Positions 1-11,345 of a stretch of DNA of 64,000 nt are shown here, in pieces. The stretch covers positions 8,442,001-8,506,000 of the forward strand of contig CM070639.1 in the NCBI GenBank assembly GCA_036346255.1, read 5' to 3'. This DNA comes from Ampelocalamus luodianensis. Lineage: Eukaryota; Streptophyta; Magnoliopsida; Poales; Poaceae. The position numbers and the translations under genes were made by a program. The notes under the pieces were generated by a model that was not told the DNA's origin, did not search any database, and saw only the letters and a list, made by a program, of their open reading frames with translations. Positions within the stretch are counted from its first letter, which is position 1. Every line of letters starts with the position of its first letter.

Positions 1-872
1 AATGACCTATTTCAGACCTCTGAGTTGGTTTTAATGGAGTGCGAGAATGTTGAGGATGTCCCGCACGTTCATTAAAGTGTTTGTTTCGTTCGTCAGCGGT
101 GGCGCCCCTGCCATTACCACGAGGGGGTGTAGAGTATGCTCGTCGGGGAGCATCGTCAATCCTTCCTCTAGGAGAACGATTCTTATCAGAGGGAAGGACG
201 AAGACCTCCCGTGGATGACCTCCACTTGCGCTCGAGGCCGCCTCGCTTGAGAAGTAGTCGAGCGACACCATCTGACGGCTTGGAGTAAACCCCTCTAAGT
301 AGGGGAACTCCGGGTTATAACCGTCTCCGTCTGTAGGTGGACCCTGCGTCGGGACGGTTGGACTTGGAGGAACAGCATGCTCGATCCTCTTCCCTGCGGA
401 AGTATTCGAAGAGAGAGGACCATCAGATGTCGATGGAGCTCCGGAATGATGGCTTCCAGAACCTATCTTGCCAAGTCGTACTGCCTTGGGGGGACTCGAA
501 CACTTGGAGGAAAAACTCTCGTCGTATCGCGAATTTGCCCCAATGCAGTCCTGCTGTTGGTCGTGGTGACCCTTGCCCCCTGAGGAAGTGGGTTCCTCGG
601 CTGGGCGTACTGTTGTGAGGGATAAGGATCCCTCCTATCCTCCGATGGCGATGCAGTCTTTGAAATCTGATAGAAGATCTCCAGAGGCGGCAACACCGTC
701 AGAAGATTCGATACTCGGTTCGTAGTCGAAACCGGCATCCATGTCGACGTCTGCGTAATCGGCCAAGTCGAACCAATTCTCCTCGTTCCATTCTCCTACA
801 TGGTAGCATCAAAGAGAAAAGAAAGAACTGTTGACAAGGAATTACCAGAAGATCCCCACGGTCGGCGCCAAC
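1..872 (-). pseudogene. Degraded gag and leader of a Ty3/gypsy retrotransposon
   Basis: This is the interior of a minus-strand LTR element cut by the window edge. Reading leftward from the primer-binding site at 854-871, an acidic stretch (ENWFDLADYADVDMDAGFDY, about 720-790) matches the style of grass gypsy gag N-termini. It continues through frame changes into 463-738 and 31-225. No frame stays open for long, and stops and frameshifts separate the blocks. Pol lies outside the window on the left. The assignment to gypsy rests on the primer site and LTR layout more than on the decayed protein. I cannot name the family. Confidence 0.6.
854..871 (-). other. Retrotransposon primer-binding site
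   Basis: On the minus strand this reads TTGGCGCCGACCGTGGGG, directly inside the LTR end at 873. TGGCGCC followed by an ACCGTGGGG-like tail is a common primer site of plant Ty3/gypsy elements. It fixes the element orientation as minus strand, with the 5' LTR on the right. Confidence 0.75.
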
Positions 873-1106
873 TGTCGGTGTTTTAGAACCGATCTTACGT
901 AAAGATTGTTTGATTCGGGGGGGTCTCCACAATTGATCACGCAGACGAGAGAAACACGGGAATTTTTATACAGGTTCGGGCCTTCTCAGGTGAGGATAAT
1001 AACCCTACTCCTGTGTATCTTGTATTGGGTATCTGGATTACAATCAGCTGAGGGTCTTCCTAACTATTCTTCCAGAAAAGCCCTCCTTCTCTATCTCTAA
1101 AGGACA

Positions 1107-1118
1107 CTTATTTATATT
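1107..1118 (-). promoter_or_regulatory. TATA box of the gypsy LTR
   Basis: The minus strand reads AATATAAATAAG here, about 235 bp from the inner LTR edge. That is a sensible U3/R position for the element promoter. It is inferred from sequence only. Confidence 0.5.
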
Positions 1119-1358
1119 ACGCAATGGTGGCCGTTGTCGTTCCAGGCTAATTAGTCGCTCATTATTGCGTAATAATGAGAGTAATTACTGGAGTCGTAAC
1201 CTCCCCATGCTGTCAAACAGTTATCAGTCAGAGATAGTGGAGAATTATCTGTAGTTATGTCGTGCATAACTCATTTATTTTGACCGCTAGATTCTCACCA
1301 TTAAATGAGCCTTCTGACGAGTGGACCCAGTTAGTCGTGAGGAAATCGTAGCAGAACT

Positions 1359-1526
1359 GGTCATAGCAGAACTTACGACCAGGGGGGTAGTCGTAGAAAA
1401 TCTTACGACTGGGTACTGATCGTAGAAAGACTTACGATCGGACGTAATCGTAGCAGGACTTACGATTACACTATAGTCGTAGAAATGCTTACGACTAGGG
1501 GGTAGTCGTAGAAGAACTTACAACTA
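1359..1526. repeat. Array of six covarying hairpins, about 29-bp period
   Basis: Six inverted repeats with 7-8 bp arms and 8-bp loops follow each other at 28-30 bp spacing. Arms start at 1359, 1389, 1418, 1445, 1474 and 1503. The arms differ between units but stay paired: AGTCGTA/TACGACT, GATCGTA/TACGATC, TAATCGTA/TACGATTA, TAGTCGTA/TACGACTA. The first and last units each have one imperfect pair. The array lies in the U3 region of the gypsy LTR, upstream of its TATA box on the minus strand. It could bind a dimeric protein or fold in RNA. Confidence 0.85.
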
Positions 1527-1904
1527 TCTGACTTGCTCTTCCCTTATAATATTAAGAGGTATGCCATGTGACGTTATATTACATGATTATAGAATAATAA
1601 AATGAGGATTATTAGATCCTCGTCAAATAGTCTAAGCCAACCTGGTCGAGCCACCTTACCTTCTCACGCTAACTAGTGGGGGCCCGTCTTCAAGGCTTAT
1701 TCTCTAGTGCGACACAGGCTCGCCAACACCCGAGCTCCAGCGCGCCACCTCCGCTCACCGGCTTTGACTACCCGCACCTGGTTTTGAAGTGCGCCCGCGA
1801 TTTGGCCGCGTTGTCCGCGCCCACCCATGCTGTTGTCACCTCACCATCGCCTCCATGTCACTCGCTGCGTCCATGCCCGAGCTCTATGGACCAAGCTCAT
1901 CGTG

Positions 1905-2000
1905 GAGCTCCTTCTCTCGCATTCTCCGCCCTGGCCGCTATAAAAAGCCCTTGAGCTCCTTCTCTCGCATTCTCCGCCCTGGCCGCTATAAAAAGCCCTT
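1905..2000 (+). promoter_or_regulatory. Exact 48-bp tandem duplication carrying two TATA boxes
   Basis: The unit 1905-1952 is repeated without change at 1953-2000. Each copy contains CGCTATAAAAAGCCC, with TATAAAAA at 1939-1946 and 1987-1994. A third partial copy (GAGCTCCT) starts at 2001. The position matches the TATA box of the related solo LTR (20442-20451, minus strand). The duplication would give two core promoters 48 bp apart. Confidence 0.8.
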
Positions 2001-3775
2001 GAGCTCCTCCTCATCTTCTTTTCGACACCATCTTTACTTCCCCTAGTTTCTCCACTGCTCAATTGAGCTCAAAACTGAGAAAGCCCGAAGCGCCGCCGTC
2101 GTCCTCAACGCCGTTCTGGTGGCACAAGGGTTCATTTCCATTTCTCTTCGTGTCATATCACATTCTAGGATATGAGGAGCATATTCCCCCAACTTAATTT
2201 TGGCTTTGGATTGCAGGAATTTTCGGAATTTGATTTCCCTCTTCTTCGGCCGAAAACATTCCTCTTCTTCCTCAGCTCCAGTACGGTGAAGCATTGGTCA
2301 ATTCCTCGCAATATTGCCATCTACTGACATCACTTGAGTTGCTCCTACCTCTATTTTCCTCCCTCCTTGCTCAGGTGAAGCTCCCCTCGGTAAAGCCCCA
2401 CGCGCCGCCACCTCGGTTCCACGCCGCCGGCACGACTCCGGCTATATGGTCCTCTCCATTCCACTCCGATAAGGTCCCTAAGATCCTCTGGTGCTAGTGC
2501 ACGCTTTAGATGGCTCAATGAGCAGCCGTATCAGCGTTGTCATTTTCACCATAGCTTCACCGCCGCTCCACCTCATCGCGCCGTCGTTTCAGCTCGTCTC
2601 TGGCAATGTTCTGACCACCGGTGGGTGCGCAATAGTGTAGGGATTCCATTTTAGTCCTTGGACTACGCCACCTTGGCCTCCTACGCCGGTGATTAGCTAG
2701 AGCAGCTCGCAGCTGGACACGCTTCGTTGTCGGACAGCCGACAGGAACTGTAGCAATCATTAGACGTTAATTGATGTCTTAAGCATGGATTACTATGGTG
2801 ATCCGGTTTTATATGCTCTAATGTTCCACTGACTTGCGGTCCCCATGCACAGAAATCCTGGTGTTTAATGTGCTGATTTCCGCACAGAGTCACTTACACG
2901 TGGGTCCCGCCGATAAGAATAGGTTTTCTTAGGATTTTATTTGAAAATAAAAAGGAATCGTGGAGCCCTTCTGTCAATGACCGTGGCTAGTTTAAGCTCG
3001 GGTATAAAAAGTACTAAATGCTTTTATAATTTCTGAAATGCTTTATTTGTGTACTGTTATTTGTTTTAAACTTCAAAATTGCTTAAGTAATTCGTTTTCA
3101 CTCCTTTTTGGATGAATCAAATTTTGTTGGTTTCTATTTTAAATGTAATTTAATCTAAAATTTGTTTGAGTGTTTATTCTGCTCCAGAAAATGCTGTTAA
3201 TAAAATAACTTTCGGGTTAGCATTAATTCTTGCACTAAAAATGGATTTAACTTGAAAAATGCATTAGTATTTCTCTGTAACTCCATTTTGGGTGAACTCA
3301 AGCTTGGTAGGTTCCTCTGTTATTACACTTTATTGTAGAATAGGTTTTGAGTATGTTACTACCTCTAAAAATCTTATTTTATATATGATTTGTGCACTAC
3401 TTTCATGACTTTGAAAAATTATAAGAAATTCATTTTAGATCCAAATGAGGTGAATCAAATTTCATTGTTCATTTCATGCCGTGCTCTATCTACCATAAAA
3501 TTTTCATGTTCACCACCTCTCTGGAAATTTTGGCAAAAATTTAATTTCGGTTGAACAGTACCTGAGAGGGATTTTTTTAGCATTTTTATCAAAAGTTGTT
3601 TTGTTTTGGCTATAAATTTTGCATGTAACATCAAAATGATTGACTTTTATTGCTAAATTCATTTAAAATCATGCTCTACCTTCTGTGTAAATTTCATGTT
3701 TTTTGGATGAATTTGAATTTTTGAGTATTTTCGATGTTATTCGTTCTTATTGTTTCTTCTCGATTCTTTCGATAG

Positions 3776-3837
3776 GTTCCGACGAATTCATTGAGTACGA
3801 GAGTGATCCTCTGCAGCAAAAAAATATCTCCAGCAAG
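3776..3837 (+). other. Candidate small coding exon inside the LTR (copy 1)
   Basis: A pyrimidine-rich tract ending in GATAG precedes 3776, and the segment ends at AGCAAG followed by GCAAGC, a GC-type splice donor. One frame encodes GSDEFIEYESDPLQQ. The inverted LTR copy at 18078-18137 encodes GSEEYIEPENPPLQQ with the same acceptor and donor. A second conserved block after an acceptor-like GCTGTAG starts at 5081 and ends at stops near 5128-5139. This copy differs by 2 nt in length from the other, so its frame is probably broken. There is no database identity for the peptide. Confidence 0.4.
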
Positions 3838-5393
3838 GCAAGCAGTTCTTCCTTTGATGCATGTTGATCCTATTATGGTTCAAATGTATTATCTTATTTG
3901 CAAATGTATGTATGCATGCTATGTTGATGATTAATTTCTCGATTAGCGATAGTTAATCCGAATAGATGCATAATCTGTAGGTTAATGTTTCTCATTGTCA
4001 CTGAGCCTAAGTTTTAGTCTTAGTAATGATTTAGAGCTCGATGGATGGGCTCTAATCATTTATATATCTAGTATACGAGTTGATGTCGCTTAGCAGTGCT
4101 TAGAACGGTAGAATGGGGATCATCGCTTCGACGATGGTCATTATATCCACACTGTTAAATACTTGGGTCAGGGTACTCATGGATACAATGTATTTGGAAA
4201 AATTAAAACTGAAAATAAAATATCTTAGACTTGGGCACATTGGTTGGATGATGTGCTGTTGGGTGTGTGCTTGGTGCCCGAGTCAATAAGGACCGAATTA
4301 CTTGCGCCATTGATCCAGCCACCTTCGTGCAACCACATGAGGGCATTTGGGAACCCTCTTGACTTAGTACTTTGGCATGTGTTAGTTCCAAGTTGCAGGT
4401 GGTGATTGTGTGTTGTGTTAAAAAGAAATGTTCTGATGTTATTAGGTGTACGGGGGTGGGTTCCTTTCCAGGTTCTCCACATCGAGGAGCATCGGTACTT
4501 GTCTAAGGCCGATGACTCCAACACAACGTATGGGTTTCCATTCATACGGGCGACTCATAGTTAATGCATTATATTGGAAAACGTCTCGTAGAACTTAGCT
4601 CTACCGGCATACCTTCGGAAGTGTGCTCCATTGCATGGCAAAGGAGCGGTCTGACATGTGGGTAAAGTTGTACATCCTTACAGGGTTTAATCTATTCGAA
4701 TAGCCTCGTCCTAGGTTATGGACATTCTTGGTTATTTCCCGCAAGAATTAGACTATAACTTTTTATTAAAACTTGAAATTACGTGGTACGAATGGGTAAT
4801 TCGTGCTATATTTTGGTGGCTGTTGGGAAGTCACCTCCAGGATGTTAATTATGTTTATAATTGTTGTCTCGCTATTATTTAAACAAATAAAAACATATTT
4901 GTTAAATTTCCTTCAATCTATTACACTATTGCAAATAAAATATTGTTTTTTTTTTTGCTAAAAATGAACCCTATAGCCTTCTCCTTTGATTCAGCTTGCA
5001 TGTAGTTATGTACATGTTTGTTATTCGTAAGTCTTGCAAGTAAAATTTTTGTACTCAGTTGCATTGTCTAATTGCTGTAGAGGAGGTTGATCCCCAAGGG
5101 ATCGACTATTGTGAGACCAACTTTGTGTAGGACGACTAGCTTAGCGGCCCAGTCGATTGCCTTGTGGGTAAGGGCAAACCAGTTGGCTTTTGTTTATCCC
5201 CATCTTATGGCTTTTGCTTCCACTGCTACTTTAATTATTTACTTGTCATTTGGCTGCTACATAACTCTATTATGTGTATATTTTTGGTAATGTTGTAACT
5301 ATGTCGTTATCAGTATTGTATTATCTTGTGTATGGAATTGATGCCTAGAAATGTGTGAGGTGTGTGTGTAACGCTCCTGGGAGGTACACAACA

Positions 5394-5673
5394 CACCGAG
5401 AGTTGGATTATTTGATTTGTAATGCTAGGACAAATTGGATGGTTAAGTATTACAAGTTAAATACACCGACGGCTTTTGCAAGGAAAGTAACAGATATTTC
5501 TTGGTTTCAACTATTAAATTTCATTAATATGCTGAATTGGAATAAAATGCCAAAATAATTGATATTTAGGGTATTAATTGGTATGAACCTTCTCTACGTC
5601 ACATTTTGTTTTTGTTCTTTGAATACTTCATATGTATGCAAAATTATATTTCAAAAAAACTAATGCATGCATT
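5394..5673. other. Short AT-rich spacer between two LTR units
   Basis: I see no gene or repeat edge here. The ORF 5355-5558 has no recognisable domain and crosses the LTR boundary. The last five bases, GCATT, form the left target duplication of the next element. Confidence 0.5.
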
Positions 5674-8308
5674 TGTAACACCATGGCCCAACACTGAGCT
5701 CAGAATGATCGGGGACCTCTCTCTACTCTCGTGGAGTCTCTACCAATGAGGTATATATGTGATCATCACCTTCTCTTTTATGCAATGATGCGCACGATGC
5801 ACAATTCAACTTAAGTTTATCAATTATTCCATTATCTACCATTCATGACTTCATCAACACGATTGCTACTGTAACCATTCACAAGACTTGTAATTAAACA
5901 AAGTAATGACATAAACAACACAATGGTAATGAATAATAAGGAATACAACGATCAAACCATCAATCATTGTTCTATCATGCACTTGGCTCTTTATCCCCCT
6001 CGGAGCCGGATAGTGAGACGGCGGTAAGGTACTAGAAGCCACACTCCTTGAACATCCAATTCAAAACACAATAAAAACACCTCACGACAGCATCAGAACA
6101 TTACACTAATCTCCCTCACAAGTCTACGCAAAAACTGAAGGGATACGGGTAGTCTACACTAGCTGACAATTCAAAAATTTTACCACGTAAACCAGGAAGC
6201 TATGCAAGCAAGAGATCATATATCGTTACCACTAGATGTATAGTGCAACAGAAGAAGAGTTGGAGCAGCCTAATCCAATGTTGAGTGCATCGATGTCGTG
6301 GTCGTAGTCGATCATCCAACGTCATCAGCAGTGGTCGTCTCCTCCAACAACCTATGATGTTGTGAGGTGTATCAAGGTGGGTCAATCTAACAACATGTTC
6401 TCTAGCATGTGTTTGTATTATTGATTTGATATCCCCATATCCATAATCGGTGAAACATTTTCATCAATTGATACATGTGCTGGTTGATAAGTCACTAGTG
6501 TTTCGACTAGTGACATCCAACCAGAGATACTTTTAGAATGACATCATATAAGTGAAAGAGCTTCACCAACAAGTCACATACTTGTTAATCTTTAATAAAT
6601 AATAATTCATCTCAGGAACATAATAACATTTATTCTATAACTCATAAACAATAGACGTGATACAATCATCTCTATGATTGCCTCTAGGACATATCACCAA
6701 CAAAAATGACATAATTAATTCGATTCTACCGGACGCACTACCCGCTGTCTCAGCAGTAGAAAGGCTCTAACTCCCTCACCCGAATGCAAAATCTAGCGAA
6801 CCATATACTTTATGGAATTCCCACAACATTGTCTACAACTTGCTAGTTATGATAAACTTCTGAATCCACCGTTTACTTCACTGTTTTCATCCCCCAAAGA
6901 CTATTCCAGAATCTTTCAGGACATACCACTTCACAATTTTGTCTATTTTTTATTTATAAAACTTGAAAAGTAATGAACGATACTGGTTCTGGAATCTACT
7001 CAGAATTCCCTAGCTTATTCAAGTTATCACCAAAATAAAATGATTTCATTTACTAGGCGCAAACAACCCATCTTCACGACTACTGCTAGAGATGTCCATT
7101 TTCTAGACAGCGACCATCCCGAGGTCATAACTTTAGCTCACAACTCCAAATCTAGTGTTCTATACTTTCCTAGAAATCTAACAAAATTCTCGACAACTTT
7201 TCTAATTGGAAGAAACCTTGAATCCGACCTTAAGCACCTCTAATTGCCCCCGCAAGGTTCTTCGTTGAAACTCAACGAACTAGGGCTTACAGAAATCTAC
7301 CCTTCCCTTGGACCAAACGATCTACGGATTGAACATCGACTAATCTATGATAAACCTAGGGATTATCATATTTACACACATGAAAATCGTCACCGATCTC
7401 AATCTACCCTTCCCTTGGACCAAACGATCTACGGATCGAACATCGACTAATCTATGATAAACCTAGGGATTAGCAGATTTACACTCATGAAAATCATCGT
7501 CGATCTCCAATCCTTGATCTCTTCCTCCTTTCTCCCCTTCCTTCCCTTCCTTCTTCTCCCTTTCCTCTACTTTCTCCTGGTTCCTTGCTGCTCCTTCCTG
7601 GCTCTTCTCCTCATTACTGGACAACCATTGCAGCAGCAGCCCCACCCCCACGACAGAGGCATGGGCGGCTTGGCCAAGGGGGAAGACGGCAGGGAGAGGC
7701 GCCAACAGCAGCAGTGCGTGCACCAGGGGGTGGCGGAAGCAAGGCAGGGGTGCTGGGGTGTGGCGGCTAGGGTTTGTTGGCCCCCTCTACTTGCCCTCTT
7801 AAAGCCGGACCGCTAATGGGCCTTGGGCCAAAAGGCTGGTTTCCCCCTCTTGGGTATGGGTCGGCGGCCCACAAACCTCCCCTAAATTATGAAATTCCAC
7901 TACAAATTCTATTTTGGGCTTGTTTGGTTGGTGCCCTGGGTTCTATGCCTAGGAAAAAGTGGTGCCTGAAGGTAGCCTGGAAAGTAGATGATTTTTTCCT
8001 AGTTAGGCAAACCTGAAGATGAGTTGTTTGGTTGGAAGCGTGTGCCTGGAATTGGTGAATGAAAAATAGACCGTTGGATTGAAGCAATGAACGGTGTAGA
8101 TCGAACAGCCTCCAGGCAGCCTCCCCTGTCTCCCAGGCGCTGAATTCCTAAGCCTGGGCCTGGTGGCCTGCCTGGCAGCAAGCAAACACCCATCCGACAC
8201 CCTCCAGGAGCAGTCCTTGCCAGGCAACAGGGCACCAGGCTCCAAAGCAAACATGCCTTATTTCCTTTTAATTCATTTAGTTATCTAAATGTTAAACGGG
8301 ATATTACA
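5674..8308 (-). mobile_element. Solo LTR, 2635 bp, minus strand
   Basis: The unit begins TGTAACACC at 5674 and ends GGGATATTACA at 8308. It is flanked by GCATT (5669-5673) and GCATC (8309-8313), a 5-bp target duplication with one mismatch. The end GGGATATTACA resembles the end of the other solo LTR (GGGATGTTACA), so both read TGTAA... on the minus strand and are probably related families. It contains no gag-pol. The ORFs near 7460-7820 are compositional. A MITE-like insertion sits at 7913-8262. It contains a partial internal repeat: about 45 bp (ATCTACCCTTCCCTTGGACC...) occurs at both 7297 and 7402. Confidence 0.7.
7913..8262. mobile_element. MITE-like insertion with imperfect terminal inverted repeats
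   Basis: The left end GGCTTGTTTGGTTGG pairs imperfectly with the right end, which reads GGCATGTTTGCTTTGG on the other strand. The GGCTTGTTTGGTT start is common among grass MITEs. The interior repeats TGCCTGG/CCAGGCA words, and TTGTTTGGTTGG recurs near 8022. I could not establish a clear target duplication, so the superfamily (hAT or PIF/Harbinger) is open. Confidence 0.5.
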
Positions 8309-9038
8309 GCATCGGAATGGTGAAGCAAGGTCAGATGATTTTCTTTATTGTACTGTCAATTTATACTGCATGTATCACCTAAATGTATTGTTAGTTAGGA
8401 GAAAAAGGAATGTATCTAACCATGTATATGGTAATTAAAATAGTACGATCAACCGCCCACCGGCACTCGAGCTAGAATTTGTGAAACTCAAATCCACAGG
8501 GAGGCACAAATCCAATTCCTGAGCGTACGCATGCTTAGCCACATGACAAGCACACTCTCACACACAAACACAGATGCTGGGTATCAACACTTTGTGAAGC
8601 AAAGAAGTAAAGACAAATAAACACCTTGGTTTCTCTGTACTTGTGTTATTAATTTAACCCAAAAGAACAAAGCAACTCTTGGTTTTACTTCAACCTATCA
8701 GAGGCGGGGAATGTGGCATGTATGATACCTTGCTTCTTTGGATGCAGCATCCATGGCCTTTTTATATACTACTGCTCTCTATACACGTATAATATTGGGA
8801 TGCCCGCGTTAAACAAAACAAACATATAGTAAAGAAGAGCATGCTAGCAAACCTCGCAGAGCACTCTATCAGACTCGTAGTCCTGTAGCAACAGCTGCAG
8901 AGAATCCGAATCCAAAGCAAATAAATATGGACATGCATGCCAGCTAGATTTACCCCTAGCTTCAGACGTACCCCTCCCGTCAAAAAACGATGAGAGAGAG
9001 AGAGAGCACTCTCGAATTCGTGCTGTCGAAGCATATAG
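8309..9038. other. Intergenic; contains copy A of a dispersed duplication
   Basis: There is no coding region here that I can support. The part at about 8450-8850 is repeated at about 10690-11060. Shared words include GGGAATGTGGCATGTATGAT and ACGTATAATATTGGGATGCC. The orientation is the same in both. A short GA microsatellite lies at 8990-9007. The duplicated unit could be a promoter or a fragment of an unknown repeat. Confidence 0.5.
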
Positions 9039-9605
9039 GCAGTTTGGTTGGGATACCTAAATTACTAAACTAAATTTTGGTAATACTAAAAGATTTAATT
9101 ATTATTTGGTTCGATATCAAATTTTGATAATGTCTTGTTTTTTCTTCTCTTTTCGTTGGCTGCTTTGCTTTCCGGCGGCCAAAATGGGCACCTGCATTTT
9201 GCTTAGGCAAGCCAGCTTCACTCGAACATGTGTCATATTGTGGTTGGCTGAGCCTTGTGCATTTATTGTTTGATAAATTTGATTAGCAAGTTTCAAATAA
9301 CCATATTTCCTAAACTGAGTATCCGATTTGCGATCCGATTGAACCGTTGTGTTCTTTGTCATTTAATCAATAAAACAAGACCACCGTTGCTATATTTTGG
9401 TGCAAAAAAATATGTCATACGGGTCCATGTATCATACTCATATTTTTAGCAAATTTTAGTATAGTTACAATCCAAACACATCAATTTCAGCATTACCAAA
9501 ATTTTGATATAGCTGCGATCTAAACAATATTTTTTTTACCCTGATTTTGATATCACCCATATTTTAACATTACCAAAATTTTAGTACATCCCATTGGAGT
9601 CACAA
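9039..9605. mobile_element. AT-rich MITE-like element with repeated TTACCAAAATTT words
   Basis: The segment starts GCAGTTTGGTTGGGATACC and contains several copies of variants of ATTACCAAAATTTTGATAT in both orientations. This is the layout of subterminal repeats in non-autonomous DNA elements. Ends are approximate and I found no clear target duplication. Small ORFs at 9117-9449 have no domain. Confidence 0.4.
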
Positions 9606-9637
9606 ACTCACAATACAAACAGTCCTATAGCTTTGTC

Positions 9638-10030
9638 TCATTTTTTTGAACTTTTTTTATTATTTAATCTTTTTTTAAAATTTTATTTTAAAGTTAATCA
9701 ATCGCAAATTTTATTTTCAATTCTGACCCATTTGGTTACGCCACCACCCGTGGCGTGATAAAACAACACTATCACGTCACAGGATAAGTCTCCAAAATCG
9801 TACTTTTTGTCACGTCACTGGTGGTGGCGTGACCAAACAACACTGTCACGCCACCACCAGTGGCGTGACAAGACTTTGATCAGAAATGGGCTGACATGAC
9901 AGTGTTGTTTTGTCACGCTACGGGTGGTGGTGTGATCAAAAGGATCAGAATTGGAAATAAAGTTCGCGATAGGTTAACTTTAAAATAAAATTTTAAAAAA
10001 AATTAAATAAATAAAAATTCCATTTTTTCC
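9638..10030. mobile_element. Long foldback element, about 390 bp
   Basis: The left arm (from about 9640) and right arm (to about 10030) are near-perfect reverse complements over roughly 150 bp each. Shared words include TTTTAAAATTTTATTTTAAAG and TTCTGA.CC near the inner ends. Inside, GTCACGCCACCACC...GTGGCGTGAC words recur and pair. The whole element can form one long hairpin, typical of foldback or MITE families that give rise to small RNAs. Its source family is not identified. Confidence 0.75.
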
Positions 10031-11180
10031 CGCAAGATCCATCCGTCAGACCGTACGTACTCTGTGCGAGATCCCTGCACAGTAGCCCACCCAGATACAT
10101 TATTTACTCATTTTTCTTGAGGGTGGATATGATACGTTCCGTTGAGTGCGCCACGTAGGAAGCTGGCTTGTGGTCGACTAGGCATGCGTGTGTACTTAGC
10201 CCATCAGCATTCGAGTTCTAGTCTTGTTGATGTTGTTCACCGATTTTAGAAGTATATATATACGTTCAGCGAGAAAATATATACTCATGCTCTGTAAGGC
10301 TTTGAGTGTCTGATAAATTTTTAGCATATGTAGTGGATGCGCACACTCCTTTAATTCATTTTCTTGAGAAATCCTTTTTTCTATAGTAAACTTTATTAGA
10401 CACATCCTTTAAAAACATTGTTCTTGCTGCAAATATTCTTGCTGAACTTTCTATTTTCAGTTCTACTCTGAACTTCATTTGTTTTACTATATTTGTCCAC
10501 GGCCCACTATGTGCGCAAATAAAAAAAAACATTGAATTTACGAGAAATGACTGTTGAGAGATTGAATGCTTCGGCCTCCAAACCCTTTTCTTTCTAATAC
10601 TCTGCTTATACCATATGTTTAACACCTTATTACGTTTCATTTTTTTCTAACCGTTGAGAGATTGCTTGACTCATATCTCAGTAAGGCTCCTAACTCGATC
10701 AGGCTAGAATTTGAGCTTGAACTGGAACTCAAATCTAGAGGGAGAAACACAAATTCAGTGTAGACACAAACAGAGATGCAGAGTGAACGGATGCAAAACA
10801 CGCACAAAGAAATGGCAAAAACAAAATCCATAAAATGTGAGATCGTTTGTGAAGCAAAGACGACAGATCAACAACACTTTGCTTCCTCTGGACTTGTGCT
10901 GTTAATTTAACCCAAAAGAACAAAGCAAATGTTGTTTTACTTCATCCTATGCGTGGCGGGGAATGTGGCATGTATGATACCTTGCTTCTTTAGGTGCAGC
11001 ATACACGTATAATATTGGGATGCCTGCGTTAAACAAGACAAACAAATGGTAAACAAGAGAAAAACCAAAACCAAAGGCACCGAAAGCTACTAATGACAAC
11101 ATTCCTTAAGCAACCAATGATAGTTTATCGTGTTAATTTGTTCTCTAAATGTACCAAATGAATGACGCGATTTTGTTCTA
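10031..11180. other. Intergenic; contains copy B of the dispersed duplication
   Basis: No gene is recognisable. About 10690-11060 repeats 8450-8850 in the same orientation, 2.2 kb away, with several indels. The ORFs here (such as 10356-10640) are AT-rich, short and without domains. Confidence 0.5.
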
Positions 11181-11345
11181 CGTTGTCGTAAGTAGGGATG
11201 GAAACAGATCGAATAGTCTCGAATACAAATACAAATCCATATTTTTAAAATGAATACGAATACGAATTCAAACATTCTCGAATATGAATATGAATACGAA
11301 TCGAATGTTGTAACGAATTCGAATCGAATATGTACTCAATTCGGT
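11181..11345. mobile_element. hAT-type MITE fragment with GAATACGAATAC repeats
   Basis: The start GTAGGGATGGAAACAGATCG followed by runs of GAATACGAATACGAATT is a recurring pattern of grass hAT-type MITEs beginning TAGGGATGAAAACGG. I see only this part and cannot define the second terminal repeat. Confidence 0.45.

Larger units (their letters stand above)
873..1650 (-). repeat. 5' LTR of the minus-strand gypsy element
   Basis: The inner edge is exact: TGTCGGTGTTTTAG starts at 873, two bases from the primer site. A TATA-like motif lies at 1107-1118 on the minus strand. The U3 part holds the hairpin array at 1359-1526. The outer edge is uncertain, because the partner LTR is outside the window and I found no target duplication. 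The end at about 1650 is an estimate from the change to GC-rich sequence. Confidence 0.6.
1651..5393 (+). mobile_element. Long-LTR retrotransposon fragment, plus strand (R-U5 part)
   Basis: This stretch is homologous, in inverted orientation, to the solo LTR at 16513-21564. Matching blocks are the TGAGCTCAAAAC segment after the TATA box, 3776-3850 against 18060-18137, 4208-4400 against 17520-17730, and 5081-5290 against 16690-16910. It holds two TATA boxes (1939, 1987), so most of it would be transcribed LTR. The right end is placed at about 5393, where homology stops and a terminal CA follows. The left part is cut by the gypsy insertion. No gag or pol is present. Confidence 0.65.

Noticed and set aside
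1359..1526. CRISPR-like array
   Set aside because: Eukaryotic LTR context. The repeats are palindromes with changing arms, there are no unique spacers and no cas genes.
7454..7816. 120-codon plus-strand ORF with a hydrophobic start, and the 86-codon minus-strand ORF opposite
   Set aside because: Both lie inside a solo LTR, overlap each other on opposite strands, and owe their composition to a CTTCC-rich tract.
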